Assembly (NCBI GenBank): GCA_964244725.1
Contig: CAXTJQ010000004.1
Coordinates: 158,747-222,746, forward strand
Origin: Kumtagia sp964244725
Lineage (GTDB): Bacteria > Pseudomonadota > Alphaproteobacteria > Rhizobiales > Rhizobiaceae
DNA length: 64,000 nt
Reading direction: 5' to 3'
Shown here one piece after another: positions 1 through 9,009 of this stretch; positions within the stretch are counted from its first letter, which is position 1; every line of letters begins with the position of its first letter. The notes under the pieces were generated by a model. That model did no database searches. It saw only the letters and a list, made by a program, of their open reading frames with translations, and was not told the origin of the DNA. The translations under genes and the position numbers were made by a program.

Positions 1-72
1 GCAGCATGGTTGCCGGTGGTTGTCGCTTTGATGTTCGGGGTTACGTTCCTCCTCTACAAGGAAGACGGCTAG
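1..72 (+). CDS. lptG: LptG C-terminal end (partial), LPS export permease
   Basis: The first bases read in frame as the last 23 codons of a protein and end with TAG at 70-72. The tail is a hydrophobic helix (WLPVVVALMFGVTFLLY) followed by the short polar end KEDG. That is the usual shape of the LptG C-terminus, whose final membrane helix ends in a few charged residues. LptG is an inner-membrane subunit of the LptBFG ABC transporter, which extracts lipopolysaccharide. The call rests on this tail and on lptD following directly; the rest of the gene lies outside the window. Confidence 0.75.
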   Translation, partial: AAWLPVVVALMFGVTFLLYKEDG

Positions 73-2498
73 TGTCGGGAGCGGCCACGCCATCCCTGCG
101 CCCGGCCCCGCGCCGCGCCCTCCGGGGCGCGACAGCCTTGGCGTGCCTTGCGGCGCTCGGCGTCCTGACAATCGCCGCGAAAGCGCAGGATCTCGGCGGA
201 CTGACCGATAGGGTGGCCGCGAACGCGCCCGAAGGTTCGCAGATGTTGCTCGAGGCCGATACGCTGGTCTACGACATCGACGGCGACACGGTGACGGCCG
301 TCGGCGGGGTGCGGATCGACTATGCCGGCAACAAGCTGGTCGCGCAGCGCGTCACCTACAACCGCAAGACGTCGCGGCTGCTGGCGAGCGGCGGCGTGCA
401 GATCGTCGACAGCAGCGGCACCAAGGTGTTCTCCGACGAGATCGACATTACGGACGATTTCGCCGACGGCTTCGTCAACACGCTGCGGGTCGAGACCGTC
501 GACAAGACCTATTTCGCCGCCGAGAGCGCGGAGCGGCAGGGCGGCCAGCTCACGACCTTCAACAGCGGCGTCTATACGGCGTGCGCGCCGTGCGAGGCCA
601 AGCCCGACCGGGCCCCGATCTGGCGCATCAAGGCCAGGAAGATCATCTGGAACGGCAAGGCCAAGACCATCCGTTTCGAGCAATCGCGCTTCGAGTTCTT
701 CGGCTTCCCCCTCGCCGGACTGCCGGCCTTCGAGATCGCGGACCCGACTGTCAAGCGCAAGAGCGGCTTCCTCACCCCGACCCTCACCGTCAATTCGCAC
801 CTCGGCGCGGGCGTCAAAGTCCCGTATTACCTGGCGCTTTCACCGACCTACGACCTGACGCTGACGGGGACCGGCTATACCAAGCAGGGTTTCCTGGGCG
901 AGGCGGAGTGGCGTCAGCGGTTCGACAATGGCGACTACACGCTGAAAATGGCCGGCATATACCAGGCCAATCCCGACGGGTTCGATGCCAACGGCGTCAA
1001 TGCGGGCGACAGCGACGACCCGAACCGGTTGCGCGGCATGGTCGGGTCGAAGGGACATTTCGACCTCAATCCGCGCTGGGAGTTCGGATGGAACGCCCTC
1101 TACCAGACCGACAAGAACTTTTCGCGCACCTATTCGATCGAAGGCTTCCGCGAATACACCCATCGCTCCGAAGTCTACCTGACGGGGCTGAACGACCGGA
1201 ACTACCTCGATCTGCGGAGCATGAAGTTCGACATCCAGGAGGACATCAGGGACGACACCCTGTCCACGGACGGCGAACAGCCGCTGGTGCTGCCGTCCTT
1301 CGACTATTCCTACACGCCCGACGAGCCGCTTGCCGGCGGCGAGCTGAACATCGACGTCAACAGCCGCACAATCGTCCGCTCGCGTCTCGACGCCACGACC
1401 TTCGATAATCTGTCGAGACGGCGGTCCGACCTCGTGCAGGGCATCGAGGGAACATCGTCCCGCGTCACGGCGGAAGCCGAGTGGAAGCGCAGCTTCGTCA
1501 GCGACGGCGGCCTGGTGCTGACGCCGCTGCTGCAATTCCAGGCCGACACGACCTATGTCGACCCGTCGCAGGGATCGGTGGCGGCCATCAATGCCCTGGC
1601 CGCCAATCCGCTCGGCGGCGCATCGACCGACATCCAGTCCGACTACAATCGCGCGATGGCCACGGCCGGCATGGAGATGCGCTGGCCCGTGCTGTTCGCG
1701 TCGGCCAACGCGTCGCATGTGCTCGAACCCATGGCGCAGATTTTCGCGCGGCCCAACGAGGCCTTCGGCTCGACCCTCGATATCCCCAACGAAGACGCCC
1801 AGAGCTTCGTCTTCGACGCGGCGACGCTGTTCGAGCGCGACAAGTTCTCGGGCTACGACCGGGTCGAAGGCGGCACGCGCGCCAATCTCGGGCTGCGCTA
1901 CAGCGGCGCGTTCGGCAGCGGCTGGGCGACCAACGCGCTGGTCGGCCAGTCCTATCAACTCGCCGGCGAGAATTCCTTCGCCTCGCCCGATCTCGTCAAC
2001 GTCGGCGCGTATTCCGGACTCGAAACCGAAACCTCGGACTATGTCGGGCTTGTCGGACTTTCGGCGCCGTTCGGGCTCTCCGGCTCGCTCGGCGGACGCT
2101 TCGACGAGCAAAGCCTAGAACTGCGCCGGATGGAGGCCAAGGCCGGCTACTCGACGTCGCGCGTCAGCCTGACGACGAACTACGCGTATATCCAGGCGCA
2201 GCCGCTTTACGGCTTCAGTGAGGATCGCCACGAGGTCACCACGGCGAGTTCGCTCCGCTTTCATGACAATTGGCGCGTTTTCGGCTCCGGAACCTACGAC
2301 ATCAAATCCGGCGTGCTGGTATCGGACGCGGTCGGCCTCGGCTACGACGACGAATGCTTCGCCTATACGCTGACCATGGCGAATTCGCGCGAGGCCGACG
2401 GCTACGGCGACGACGAGCGCACCTTCGGCTTCAGCGTCTCGCTGCGCACGCTCGGCGACATCGGGACCGGAACGCCGCAAAGCGCGTTTACGCGCTGA
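72..2498 (+). CDS. lptD: LPS-assembly outer membrane protein LptD
   Basis: LptD is the outer-membrane beta-barrel that, with LptE, inserts lipopolysaccharide into the outer leaflet. I chose the GTG at 72, which overlaps the lptG stop by one base, over an ATG at 6 that lies inside lptG; this gives 808 aa. A basic stretch and hydrophobic segment (about residues 18-38, ending AKAQD) form a signal peptide. An OstA-like beta-jellyroll follows (about 50-190, with MLLEADTLVYD near its start). The rest is a long barrel rich in aromatic beta strands. Cysteines are visible at about residues 171 and 174 (CAPC) and 762 (DDECFAY), consistent with the disulfides LptD needs for maturation. It lies in an lptG-lptD-surA-rsmA row. 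Confidence 0.95.
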   Translation: MSGAATPSLRPAPRRALRGATALACLAALGVLTIAAKAQDLGGLTDRVAANAPEGSQMLLEADTLVYDIDGDTVTAVGGVRIDYAGNKLVAQRVTYNRKTSRLLASGGVQIVDSSGTKVFSDEIDITDDFADGFVNTLRVETVDKTYFAAESAERQGGQLTTFNSGVYTACAPCEAKPDRAPIWRIKARKIIWNGKAKTIRFEQSRFEFFGFPLAGLPAFEIADPTVKRKSGFLTPTLTVNSHLGAGVKVPYYLALSPTYDLTLTGTGYTKQGFLGEAEWRQRFDNGDYTLKMAGIYQANPDGFDANGVNAGDSDDPNRLRGMVGSKGHFDLNPRWEFGWNALYQTDKNFSRTYSIEGFREYTHRSEVYLTGLNDRNYLDLRSMKFDIQEDIRDDTLSTDGEQPLVLPSFDYSYTPDEPLAGGELNIDVNSRTIVRSRLDATTFDNLSRRRSDLVQGIEGTSSRVTAEAEWKRSFVSDGGLVLTPLLQFQADTTYVDPSQGSVAAINALAANPLGGASTDIQSDYNRAMATAGMEMRWPVLFASANASHVLEPMAQIFARPNEAFGSTLDIPNEDAQSFVFDAATLFERDKFSGYDRVEGGTRANLGLRYSGAFGSGWATNALVGQSYQLAGENSFASPDLVNVGAYSGLETETSDYVGLVGLSAPFGLSGSLGGRFDEQSLELRRMEAKAGYSTSRVSLTTNYAYIQAQPLYGFSEDRHEVTTASSLRFHDNWRVFGSGTYDIKSGVLVSDAVGLGYDDECFAYTLTMANSREADGYGDDERTFGFSVSLRTLGDIGTGTPQSAFTR

Positions 2499-2586
2499 TC
2501 CGCGGAGGCCATGCTTTCGCCGCAGAAAAGCGGCATCGCGACTGCAACAAGGAAAATAAATTCCGACCTTGAGGGAACAGACCGGC

Positions 2587-3513
2587 GTGAGAAAACTGCT
2601 TCTTTCGATGACCGCCGCCACGCTTGCAGCGCTGGCGGCGCCAGTCCTGCCGATACAGTCGGCTTTCGCGAGCGAGATCAAGTATATCGTCAACAATACG
2701 GCGATCACGAGCTTCGACATCCAGCATCGCGCCGCGTTCTTGAAGCTGCAGCACAAGGGCGGCAATCTCGCCAAGACGGCCGGCGACGACATGGTCGAGC
2801 AGACGCTCAAACTGGGCGAGATGGCGCGGCTCAAGATCAACATCAATGACGCGCAGGTCGATGCGTCGTTCGCGAAATTCGCCACGGCCAACAAGATGAC
2901 GGTCGCGCAGATGTCCGGCATCCTCGACAAGGCCGGCGTCACCGCACCGCATTTCAAGGAATACATCCGCACCCAGATGGGATGGAACCAGGCGTTGGCG
3001 GCGCGCTTCCGCGCGCAGGGCGGCAGCGTCAGCGAACAGGACGCGGTCCAGCGCATGCTCCAGAACGGCGGGACCAAGCCGACCGCCACCGAATACATGC
3101 TGCAACAGGTCATTTTCGTCGTGCCGGCCAAGGACCGCGGCGCGCTGCTCGCCAAGCGCCAGCGGGAGGCGGACGCGATGCGCCAGCGCTTCACCAGTTG
3201 CGAGAGCACGCGAAGCTTCGCCAAGGGGCTGATCGACGTCACCGTCCGCGATCTCGGGCGCATGCTCGCTCCGGAGCTTCCGCAGGACTGGGCCGAGCTG
3301 ATCAAGAAGACCAAGATGGGCGGCGCAACGTCGACGCGGGCGACCGAACGCGGCGTCGAATTCATCGGCATCTGCAGCACGCGCGAAGTCTCCGACGACC
3401 GCGTCGCCAAGACGGTCTTCCAGGCCGAAGGCACGGACGATCAGCAGGCCGAGGCCCTGAGCAAGAAATATCTGGAGGAATTGCGCAAGCGAGCCCGCAT
3501 CGTCGAGCGGTGA
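2587..3513 (+). CDS. surA: SurA-like periplasmic chaperone / peptidyl-prolyl isomerase
   Basis: SurA-family proteins escort outer-membrane proteins such as LptD through the periplasm. I use the GTG at 2587 (308 aa): it directly precedes a basic plus hydrophobic signal peptide (to about residue 27, AFASE) and has a purine-rich GAGGGA upstream. A TTG at 2569 is possible. The SurA N-terminal chaperone domain begins with IKYIVNNTAITSFDI. The second half (about 170-300) looks like one divergent parvulin-type domain, with QQVIFVVP and FIGICSTRE. It is short for SurA (E. coli has two parvulin domains). The stop overlaps the rsmA start in a GTGA, suggesting coupled translation. Confidence 0.85.
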   Translation: MRKLLLSMTAATLAALAAPVLPIQSAFASEIKYIVNNTAITSFDIQHRAAFLKLQHKGGNLAKTAGDDMVEQTLKLGEMARLKININDAQVDASFAKFATANKMTVAQMSGILDKAGVTAPHFKEYIRTQMGWNQALAARFRAQGGSVSEQDAVQRMLQNGGTKPTATEYMLQQVIFVVPAKDRGALLAKRQREADAMRQRFTSCESTRSFAKGLIDVTVRDLGRMLAPELPQDWAELIKKTKMGGATSTRATERGVEFIGICSTREVSDDRVAKTVFQAEGTDDQQAEALSKKYLEELRKRARIVER

Positions 3514-4412
3514 GCGCTTCAGCGGAATCGCCGTCCCGGATCTCGGCGCGCGCGCAGGACGGCCTGCCGCCGCTTCGCGACGTGATCGAACGCCACGGCC
3601 TGCAGCCGCGCAAGGCGCTCGGACAGAACTTCCTCCTCGACCTCAATCTCACCGGCAGGATCGCGCGGGCCGCCGGCGACCTCACCGGCTGCACGGTGAT
3701 CGAGGTCGGTCCCGGACCAGGAGGGTTGACCCGTTCGCTGCTTTCGGCCGGCGCGCGGCGGGTCGTCGCGATCGAACGCGACGAGCGCTGCCTGGCCGCG
3801 CTGGCCGAGATCGCGGCGCATCATCCGGGACGGCTCGACATCGTTTCCGGCGATGCGCTGAAGGTCGACATGGCCGGATCGGCCAGAAGCGAACGCGTCA
3901 GGATCGTCGCCAATCTGCCCTACAATGTCGGCACCGAACTGCTTGTGCGATGGCTGACCGGACCGGTCTGGCCGCCCTTCTACGAGTCGCTGACGCTGAT
4001 GTTCCAGAAAGAGGTAGCGCAGCGGATCGTGGCGGCGCCCGATACGGAGGCGTTCGGACGGCTGGCGGTGCTCGCGGGCTGGCGCACCGATGCCCGGATC
4101 GCCTTCGACGTGCCGGCCCGCGCCTTTACGCCGCCGCCCAAGGTCACGTCTTCCGTGGTCCACCTCGTCCCCAGGCCTGCGCCGCTCGCGGCCGACGACA
4201 AAATGCTGGCGCGGGTCACCGAACATGCCTTCGGTCAGCGCCGCAAGATGCTGCGGCAAAGCCTGAAGGCGCTCGACGGCGCGCGGCTGCTGGCCATTAC
4301 GGGCATCGACGGGACGAGGCGGGCGGAAACGCTTGGCGTCGCGGAGTTCGTGGCGCTCGCCAACGCGCTGGAAAACCCCCAGCCGAGCCGGCGGGCCGAC
4401 GATATCGGCTGA
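3510..4412 (+). CDS. rsmA: 16S rRNA dimethyladenosine transferase RsmA (KsgA)
   Basis: RsmA dimethylates two adjacent adenosines near the 3' end of 16S rRNA late in small-subunit assembly. The 300-aa protein shows the N-terminal KALGQNFLLD motif, a SAM-binding loop VIEVGPGPGGLTRSLL (about residues 62-77) and the catalytic ANLPYNV motif (about residue 133). The C-terminal region includes AFGQRRKMLRQSL, typical of the family. The GTG at 3510 overlaps the surA stop (GTGA) and gives the normal family length. In many alphaproteobacteria pdxA lies between surA and rsmA; here it does not. Confidence 0.97.
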   Translation: MSASAESPSRISARAQDGLPPLRDVIERHGLQPRKALGQNFLLDLNLTGRIARAAGDLTGCTVIEVGPGPGGLTRSLLSAGARRVVAIERDERCLAALAEIAAHHPGRLDIVSGDALKVDMAGSARSERVRIVANLPYNVGTELLVRWLTGPVWPPFYESLTLMFQKEVAQRIVAAPDTEAFGRLAVLAGWRTDARIAFDVPARAFTPPPKVTSSVVHLVPRPAPLAADDKMLARVTEHAFGQRRKMLRQSLKALDGARLLAITGIDGTRRAETLGVAEFVALANALENPQPSRRADDIG

Positions 4413-4415
4413 GCT

Positions 4416-5072
4416 TCAGTCCGTCGCTTCGTCGAGCAACCCCGAGACGAAATCGAACAGGCCGGGATTGCGGTCGCGGCGCAGGCGCTCGGCGGCGACG
4501 ATCGAGCGCACCTGCGCGAAGGCGCGGTCCAGATCGCGATTGACCACGACGTAGTCATAGTCGCGCCAGTGCTCGATCTCGACGCGCGCATTGTCGAGAC
4601 GGCGGCTGATCGCTTCCTCGGCATCCTCGGCCCGCCGTTTCAACCGGCTCTTCAGTTCCGTTATCGAGGGCGGCAGGATGAAGATCGAGACGATGTCGGC
4701 CCGCATCTTCTCTTTGAGCTGCAGCGCGCCCTGCCAGTCGATATCGAACAGCATGTCGCGGCCCTCGGCCATCGCGATCTCGACCGGCTCGCGCGGCGTC
4801 GCATAGGCGTTGCCATGGACCTCGGCCCATTCGAGCAGCGCGTCGGAATCGCGCAGGCGTTCGAACTCCCTGGTCGGGACAAACCGGTAGTGCACGCCCT
4901 CGATCTCGCTCCCGCGGCGGGCGCGCGTGGTGACGCTGACCGACAGGCTCAGATCATGGTCGCTCTCCAGCAAATTGCGCGCGATCGTCGACTTGCCGGC
5001 GCCCGAAGGCGACGACAGGACGAGCATCAGCCCTCGGCGCCGAATGCCGGGAGGTAGGAGCGCCGCCGCCAT
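4416..5072 (-). CDS. gmk: Guanylate kinase
   Basis: Guanylate kinase phosphorylates GMP to GDP with ATP, an essential cytoplasmic step of guanine nucleotide synthesis and recycling. The 218-aa protein carries the P-loop SSPSGAGKST (residues about 20-29), the VTTRARRGSEIEGVHYRF GMP-binding region, and FDIDWQGALQL. The ATG at 5072 leaves a short N-terminal extension before the P-loop, normal for alphaproteobacteria. It sits 3 bases after the yicC stop and is probably cotranscribed with yicC and mltG. Its end faces the rsmA stop with a 3-base gap, so the two units converge. Confidence 0.97.
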   Translation of the reverse strand: MAAALLPPGIRRRGLMLVLSSPSGAGKSTIARNLLESDHDLSLSVSVTTRARRGSEIEGVHYRFVPTREFERLRDSDALLEWAEVHGNAYATPREPVEIAMAEGRDMLFDIDWQGALQLKEKMRADIVSIFILPPSITELKSRLKRRAEDAEEAISRRLDNARVEIEHWRDYDYVVVNRDLDRAFAQVRSIVAAERLRRDRNPGLFDFVSGLLDEATD

Positions 5073-5075
5073 ACA

Positions 5076-5966
5076 TCACTCCACGTTCTGGACTTGCTCG
5101 CGGAACTGGTCCACCGCAGCCTTCATGTCGAGCCCGATCGCGGTGACCGATCCCGCGTTCGACTTTGAGCACAAGGTGTTTGATTCCCGGTTAAACTCCT
5201 GGGCGAGGAAATCGAGCTTGCGGCCGACCGGCCCGCCGGCTGCAAGCAGCGACCGCGCCGAAGCGATATGGGCGCCAAGCCGGTCGATCTCCTCGCGGAT
5301 GTCGGCCCGCGTGGCGAGAAGCGCCGCCTCCATGTGGAGCCGATCCGCGTCGACCGCGGCGGTGGCGTCCATCAGCGCTGCGACCTGTTGGGCAAGCCTG
5401 GCGCGGATCGCCCGCGGCTCGCGCGACGGGTCGGATTGCGCGCGCCCGACCAGGGCCTCGATGGCGTCGACATGGCCGGCGATCAGCCGAGCAAGCGCCT
5501 GGCCCTCGGCGGCCCGGGCGGTTTCCAGGCCGGCCAACGCCTCGTCGAGGGTCGCGGCGATCACCAAATCGAGTGCGGAACGGCTCTCCTCGGTCTCCAC
5601 CGTATCCACGACCTCGAGCACGCCGCGCAGCGCGAGCAGACCGTCGGCGCGCGCCGCGCCGATCCCAAACTGGTCTTCGAGCCGCTTGGCGAGGCCGGCG
5701 AGATCCTTCAGAAAGGCCTCGTTGACGATCGGCTGCGAACCCGCCCCGGCCGCCCGGCCGAGGGACAGGGTCGCCTGGATGGCGCCGCGTGAAAAGCGTT
5801 TCTGGATCGCCTTACGGACGGACGGCTCCAGCCGGTCGCAGCCGGGCGGCAGCCGCAGCCGGATCTCCAGCGTCTTGCCGTTGACGGAGCGCATTTCCCA
5901 CACGATCGAGGCCTCGTCCTTCACGGCCGTCGCCCGGGAAAAACCCGTCATGCTTCGCACGCTCAT
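5076..5966 (-). CDS. YicC family endoribonuclease
   Basis: YicC-family proteins were long annotated as stress-induced proteins, and members are now known as endoribonucleases that degrade certain small RNAs. The 296-aa protein starts at the ATG at 5966 with SVRSMTGFSRA, the family's hallmark N-terminus. It also has the VNGKTLEIRLRLP segment and the C-terminal GRKLDFLAQEFNRESNTLCSK block, which contains the conserved acidic and polar residues. It lies directly upstream of gmk in the common yicC-gmk arrangement, and 25 bases downstream of mltG. Identification is strong; the RNA target here is unknown. Confidence 0.93.
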   Translation of the reverse strand: MSVRSMTGFSRATAVKDEASIVWEMRSVNGKTLEIRLRLPPGCDRLEPSVRKAIQKRFSRGAIQATLSLGRAAGAGSQPIVNEAFLKDLAGLAKRLEDQFGIGAARADGLLALRGVLEVVDTVETEESRSALDLVIAATLDEALAGLETARAAEGQALARLIAGHVDAIEALVGRAQSDPSREPRAIRARLAQQVAALMDATAAVDADRLHMEAALLATRADIREEIDRLGAHIASARSLLAAGGPVGRKLDFLAQEFNRESNTLCSKSNAGSVTAIGLDMKAAVDQFREQVQNVE

Positions 5967-5991
5967 GCCCGCCACCGCTTTGCCCGCATCG

Positions 5992-7182
5992 CTATGGAAG
6001 CGGCTGAATCGACGGCGAAGCGGCGGGCGCCGGCGCGCCGCCGGCTTTGGCCGCCTCCTCCGCCTCTTTCTGGATGGCGCGGTAGCGTGCGACGTTGCGA
6101 TTGTGCTCGGCCAGCGATTTGGCGAAGACGTGGCCGCCTGTTCCGTCCGCGACGAAATAGAGATCGTCGGTCCGCGCGGGGTTGGCCACCGCTTCGAGCG
6201 CCGCGCGGCCCGGAATGGCGATCGGCGTCGGCGGCAGGCCGTTGATGACATAGGTGTTGTAGGGCGTCTTCTTTTCGAGGTCGGACTGGTAGATCGGCCG
6301 GTCGGGCGGCTTGCCCGCGCCCTGGAACAGGCCGTAGATGATCGTCGGATCCGACTGAAGCCGCATGTTCTTGCGCAGCCGGTTGACGAACACGGAGGCG
6401 ACCCGGCCGCGCTCGTCGTTGAGGCCGGTTTCCTTTTCGACGATCGACGCGAGCGTCAAGAATTCGCCGATGTCGGCGAGCGGCAGGTCGGGCGCGCGCT
6501 TGGCCCAGGCGGCCTCGACGAACGCCGTCTGCCGCGACGCCAGTTTCGCCACGATCTCCTTGCGGGTGTCGCCGCGCGTGAAGGTCTGCGTGTCGGCGGC
6601 GATGCTGCCCTCGGCCGGCGCCGGCGACGGCAGGTCGCCGGTCAGGGCCTCGTCGTCGGCTATGCGGCGCAACGCCTGCGTTACGGTGAGGCCCTCGGGA
6701 ATCGTGACGGAATGCTGGATCGACTTGCCGCCTTGAAGCAACGCCATGATGTCGCGCATCGACGCCCCCGCCGGCGCTTCGTATTCGCCGGCCTTCAAGC
6801 CGGGATCGGCCCCGCCATAGGCGCGGACGCCCAACTGGAAGATGCGGGCGTTGCTGATGACGCCGTTGCGCTCGAGCAGCGCCGCGATCTCGCTCGTTCC
6901 GGTTCCGGGCTTGACGAGAAAGGTCTTGGCGGCGGCCAGCGGTCCGGGGGTCTCGAAGCTCTGCTTGCCGAAATAGACGGCTGCGCCGGCGGCGACGACC
7001 ATCAGGATGACCGCCGACATGACGAAATTCATGAAGACGACGACCTGGTTGCGCGAGGCGCGCGACCGCCTCTGCGGCGGCGGCTCGGCCGCCGGCTGAC
7101 GCAGCGCCTGGCTTGCCGGCCTGGCGGATGCCGCCGCGGGCGGCGGCTCCAAATCGTCCCTGGGATTGTCGCTGTCGCTCAT
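5992..7182 (-). CDS. mltG: Endolytic murein transglycosylase MltG
   Basis: MltG cleaves nascent glycan strands at the inner membrane and is thought to set where peptidoglycan synthesis ends. The 396-aa protein has a proline- and alanine-rich cytoplasmic N-terminus (1-45), one membrane helix (about 48-70) and a periplasmic YceG domain. It contains the LysM-like segment IPEGLTVTQALRRI and the catalytic signature TLASIVEKET, with the likely catalytic Glu at residue 249. The end is a low-complexity A/P tail. It lies upstream of yicC-gmk and downstream of fabF-acpP, the same order as in other Hyphomicrobiales. Confidence 0.95.
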   Translation of the reverse strand: MSDSDNPRDDLEPPPAAASARPASQALRQPAAEPPPQRRSRASRNQVVVFMNFVMSAVILMVVAAGAAVYFGKQSFETPGPLAAAKTFLVKPGTGTSEIAALLERNGVISNARIFQLGVRAYGGADPGLKAGEYEAPAGASMRDIMALLQGGKSIQHSVTIPEGLTVTQALRRIADDEALTGDLPSPAPAEGSIAADTQTFTRGDTRKEIVAKLASRQTAFVEAAWAKRAPDLPLADIGEFLTLASIVEKETGLNDERGRVASVFVNRLRKNMRLQSDPTIIYGLFQGAGKPPDRPIYQSDLEKKTPYNTYVINGLPPTPIAIPGRAALEAVANPARTDDLYFVADGTGGHVFAKSLAEHNRNVARYRAIQKEAEEAAKAGGAPAPAASPSIQPLP

Positions 7183-7285
7183 CTCGCCTCGATCGTTTCG
7201 CCGCCGATTCGGACGGCGGAGCCACGGTCCTTATCAGTCTCTAGGCGGCAATATGGCAAATTTCGCGGCGCAAATGCCGCGCGTT

Positions 7286-8548
7286 TCAGGCGTGAAAGCG
7301 CTTGAACACGAGCGATGCGTTCGTTCCGCCGAAGCCGAAGGAATTGGACAGCGCGACATCGACCTTGCGCGCCCGGGCCTTGTGGGGAACGAGGTCGATC
7401 GCGGTGGGCCGTTCGGGATTGTCGAGATTGACGGTCGGCGGAACGACGTTGTCGCGGATGGCGAGGATCGAGAAGATCGCCTCGGCCGCGCCGGCCGCGC
7501 CGAGCAGATGTCCGATCGCCGATTTCGTCGACGACATCGAAAGGCCCGACGCAGCATCGCCGACCAGGCGCTCGACGGCGCCGAGTTCGATCGTGTCGGC
7601 CATGGTCGAGGTGCCGTGCGCATTGATGTAGTCGATATCGCCCGGCTGCAATCCGGCGCGCTTGATGGCGGCCGTCATGCAGCGGAAGGCGCCGTCGCCG
7701 TCCTCGGCGGGCGCCGTGATGTGGTACGCGTCGCCGGTCAGGCCGTATCCGACGATCTCGGCGTAGATCCTGGCGCCGCGCGCCAGGGCGTGGTCCAGCG
7801 CCTCGAGGACCACGACGCCGGCGCCCTCGCCCATGATGAAACCGTCGCGATCGCGGTCGAAGGGGCGCGACGCCTGCCGCGGCGTGTCGTTGCGCAAGGT
7901 CGACAGCGCGCGGCAGGCCGCGAAGCCCGCCATCGAGAGGCGCGTCACCGGCGCCTCCGCGCCGCCGGCCAGCATCACGTCGGCATCGCCGAACATGATG
8001 AGGCGCGAGGCGTCGCCGATCGCGTGCGCGCCGGTCGAACATGCGGTCACGACGGCATGGTTGGGGCCCTTGAGGCCGTGCCGTATGGAAACCTGTCCGG
8101 AGACCAGGTTGATGATGTTGGCGGGGATGAAGAAGGGACTGATGCGGCGCGGGCCGCGTTCCTTGAGGATGATGGCGTTGTCGGCGATGCCGTCGATGCC
8201 GCCGATGCCCGAACCGATCATGACGCCGGTGGCGTTGCGGTCCTGCGCGGTGGCCGGCTTCCAGCCGGAATCCGCAAGCGCCTCGTCGGCGGCGGCGATC
8301 CCGTAGAGGATGAAATCGCTGATCTTGCGCAGTTCCTTCGGCTCGAGCACCGATTCCGGGTTGAAGGTCGCCCCGGCGCCGTCACCCCTGGGGATCGACG
8401 CCGCGATGCGGCATGCCAGGTCCCCGACCTCGAAGCGCGTGATCGGCCCGACGGCGCTGCGGCCGTCGAGGATCTGCTTCCAGCCGTGCTCGACCCCGAC
8501 GCCGAACGGCGAAAGCAGGCCCAGTCCGGTCACGACGACCCGCCTCAT
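7286..8548 (-). CDS. fabF: 3-oxoacyl-ACP synthase II (KAS II)
   Basis: FabF condenses malonyl-ACP with a growing acyl-ACP, the elongation step of fatty-acid synthesis. The 420-aa protein begins MRRVVVTGLGLLSPFG. The nucleophilic cysteine is residue 170 in VVTACSTGAHAIGDA. The two catalytic histidines lie in INAHGTSTM and KSAIGHLLGAAGAAE, and the glycine-rich C-terminus reads SNSFGFGGTNASLVF. All catalytic residues are present. It follows acpP by 34 bases on the same strand, and the two are almost certainly one operon. Confidence 0.98.
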   Translation of the reverse strand: MRRVVVTGLGLLSPFGVGVEHGWKQILDGRSAVGPITRFEVGDLACRIAASIPRGDGAGATFNPESVLEPKELRKISDFILYGIAAADEALADSGWKPATAQDRNATGVMIGSGIGGIDGIADNAIILKERGPRRISPFFIPANIINLVSGQVSIRHGLKGPNHAVVTACSTGAHAIGDASRLIMFGDADVMLAGGAEAPVTRLSMAGFAACRALSTLRNDTPRQASRPFDRDRDGFIMGEGAGVVVLEALDHALARGARIYAEIVGYGLTGDAYHITAPAEDGDGAFRCMTAAIKRAGLQPGDIDYINAHGTSTMADTIELGAVERLVGDAASGLSMSSTKSAIGHLLGAAGAAEAIFSILAIRDNVVPPTVNLDNPERPTAIDLVPHKARARKVDVALSNSFGFGGTNASLVFKRFHA

Positions 8549-8582
8549 CGCATGCCCCCGACGCGGTTGACGCCGTCAGCGG

Positions 8583-8819
8583 TCAGGCCGAAGCCTTGTC
8601 GATGTATTTCACGGCGTCGCCGACGGTCAGGATGGTCTCGGCCGCGTCGTCGGGAATCTCGACGCCGAATTCCTCCTCGAAAGCCATGACGAGCTCGACC
8701 GTGTCCAGGCTGTCGGCGCCCAGATCGTCGATGAAGCTCGCGCCATCGGTTACCTTTTCGGCGTCGACGCCGAGATGCTCGACCACGATCTTCTTGACGC
8801 GCTCTGCGGTGTCACTCAT
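8583..8819 (-). CDS. acpP: Acyl carrier protein
   Basis: AcpP carries growing acyl chains as thioesters on a 4'-phosphopantetheine arm. The 78-aa acidic protein has the invariant attachment motif LGADSLDTVEL, with the modified serine at residue 37. The helical pattern (VKKIVVEHLGV, DLGADSLD, EFGVEIPDDAAETI) matches the family throughout. It precedes fabF. Its 190-base upstream gap to fabG contains an inverted repeat (TGCGCCC-N8-GGGCGCA, 8843-8864) near the start codon, in the leader of the transcript. Confidence 0.98.
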   Translation of the reverse strand: MSDTAERVKKIVVEHLGVDAEKVTDGASFIDDLGADSLDTVELVMAFEEEFGVEIPDDAAETILTVGDAVKYIDKASA

Positions 8820-9009
8820 TTCCGGCTTCCTTGTCCCTGTTATGCGCCCTCGTTAGCGGGCGCACCGCCGCTAATCAAGCTGAAAGATCGGCGCTGGCGC
8901 AACGCGAAGAGGGCCGCAAAAGGTCCGTTCCGACGGCCGCTACCGGGGTCAATACATGAAAAACACGGTTGCGTCCAAACTGCGAACGAGCAGGCTCCAG
9001 GAAGGCGAT

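Noticed and set aside
6..71. ATG at 6 as the start of lptD
   Set aside because: It lies within the lptG coding tail; the GTG at 72 gives a normal signal peptide and a one-base overlap.
4927..7305. 792-aa plus-strand open frame
   Set aside because: It runs antisense to yicC and mltG, and its composition is that of G+C-rich shadow frames. It matches no family.
8843..8864. TGCGCCC-N8-GGGCGCA as a terminator of fabG
   Set aside because: It lies just before acpP on the same strand and lacks a T-run; more likely part of the acpP leader.
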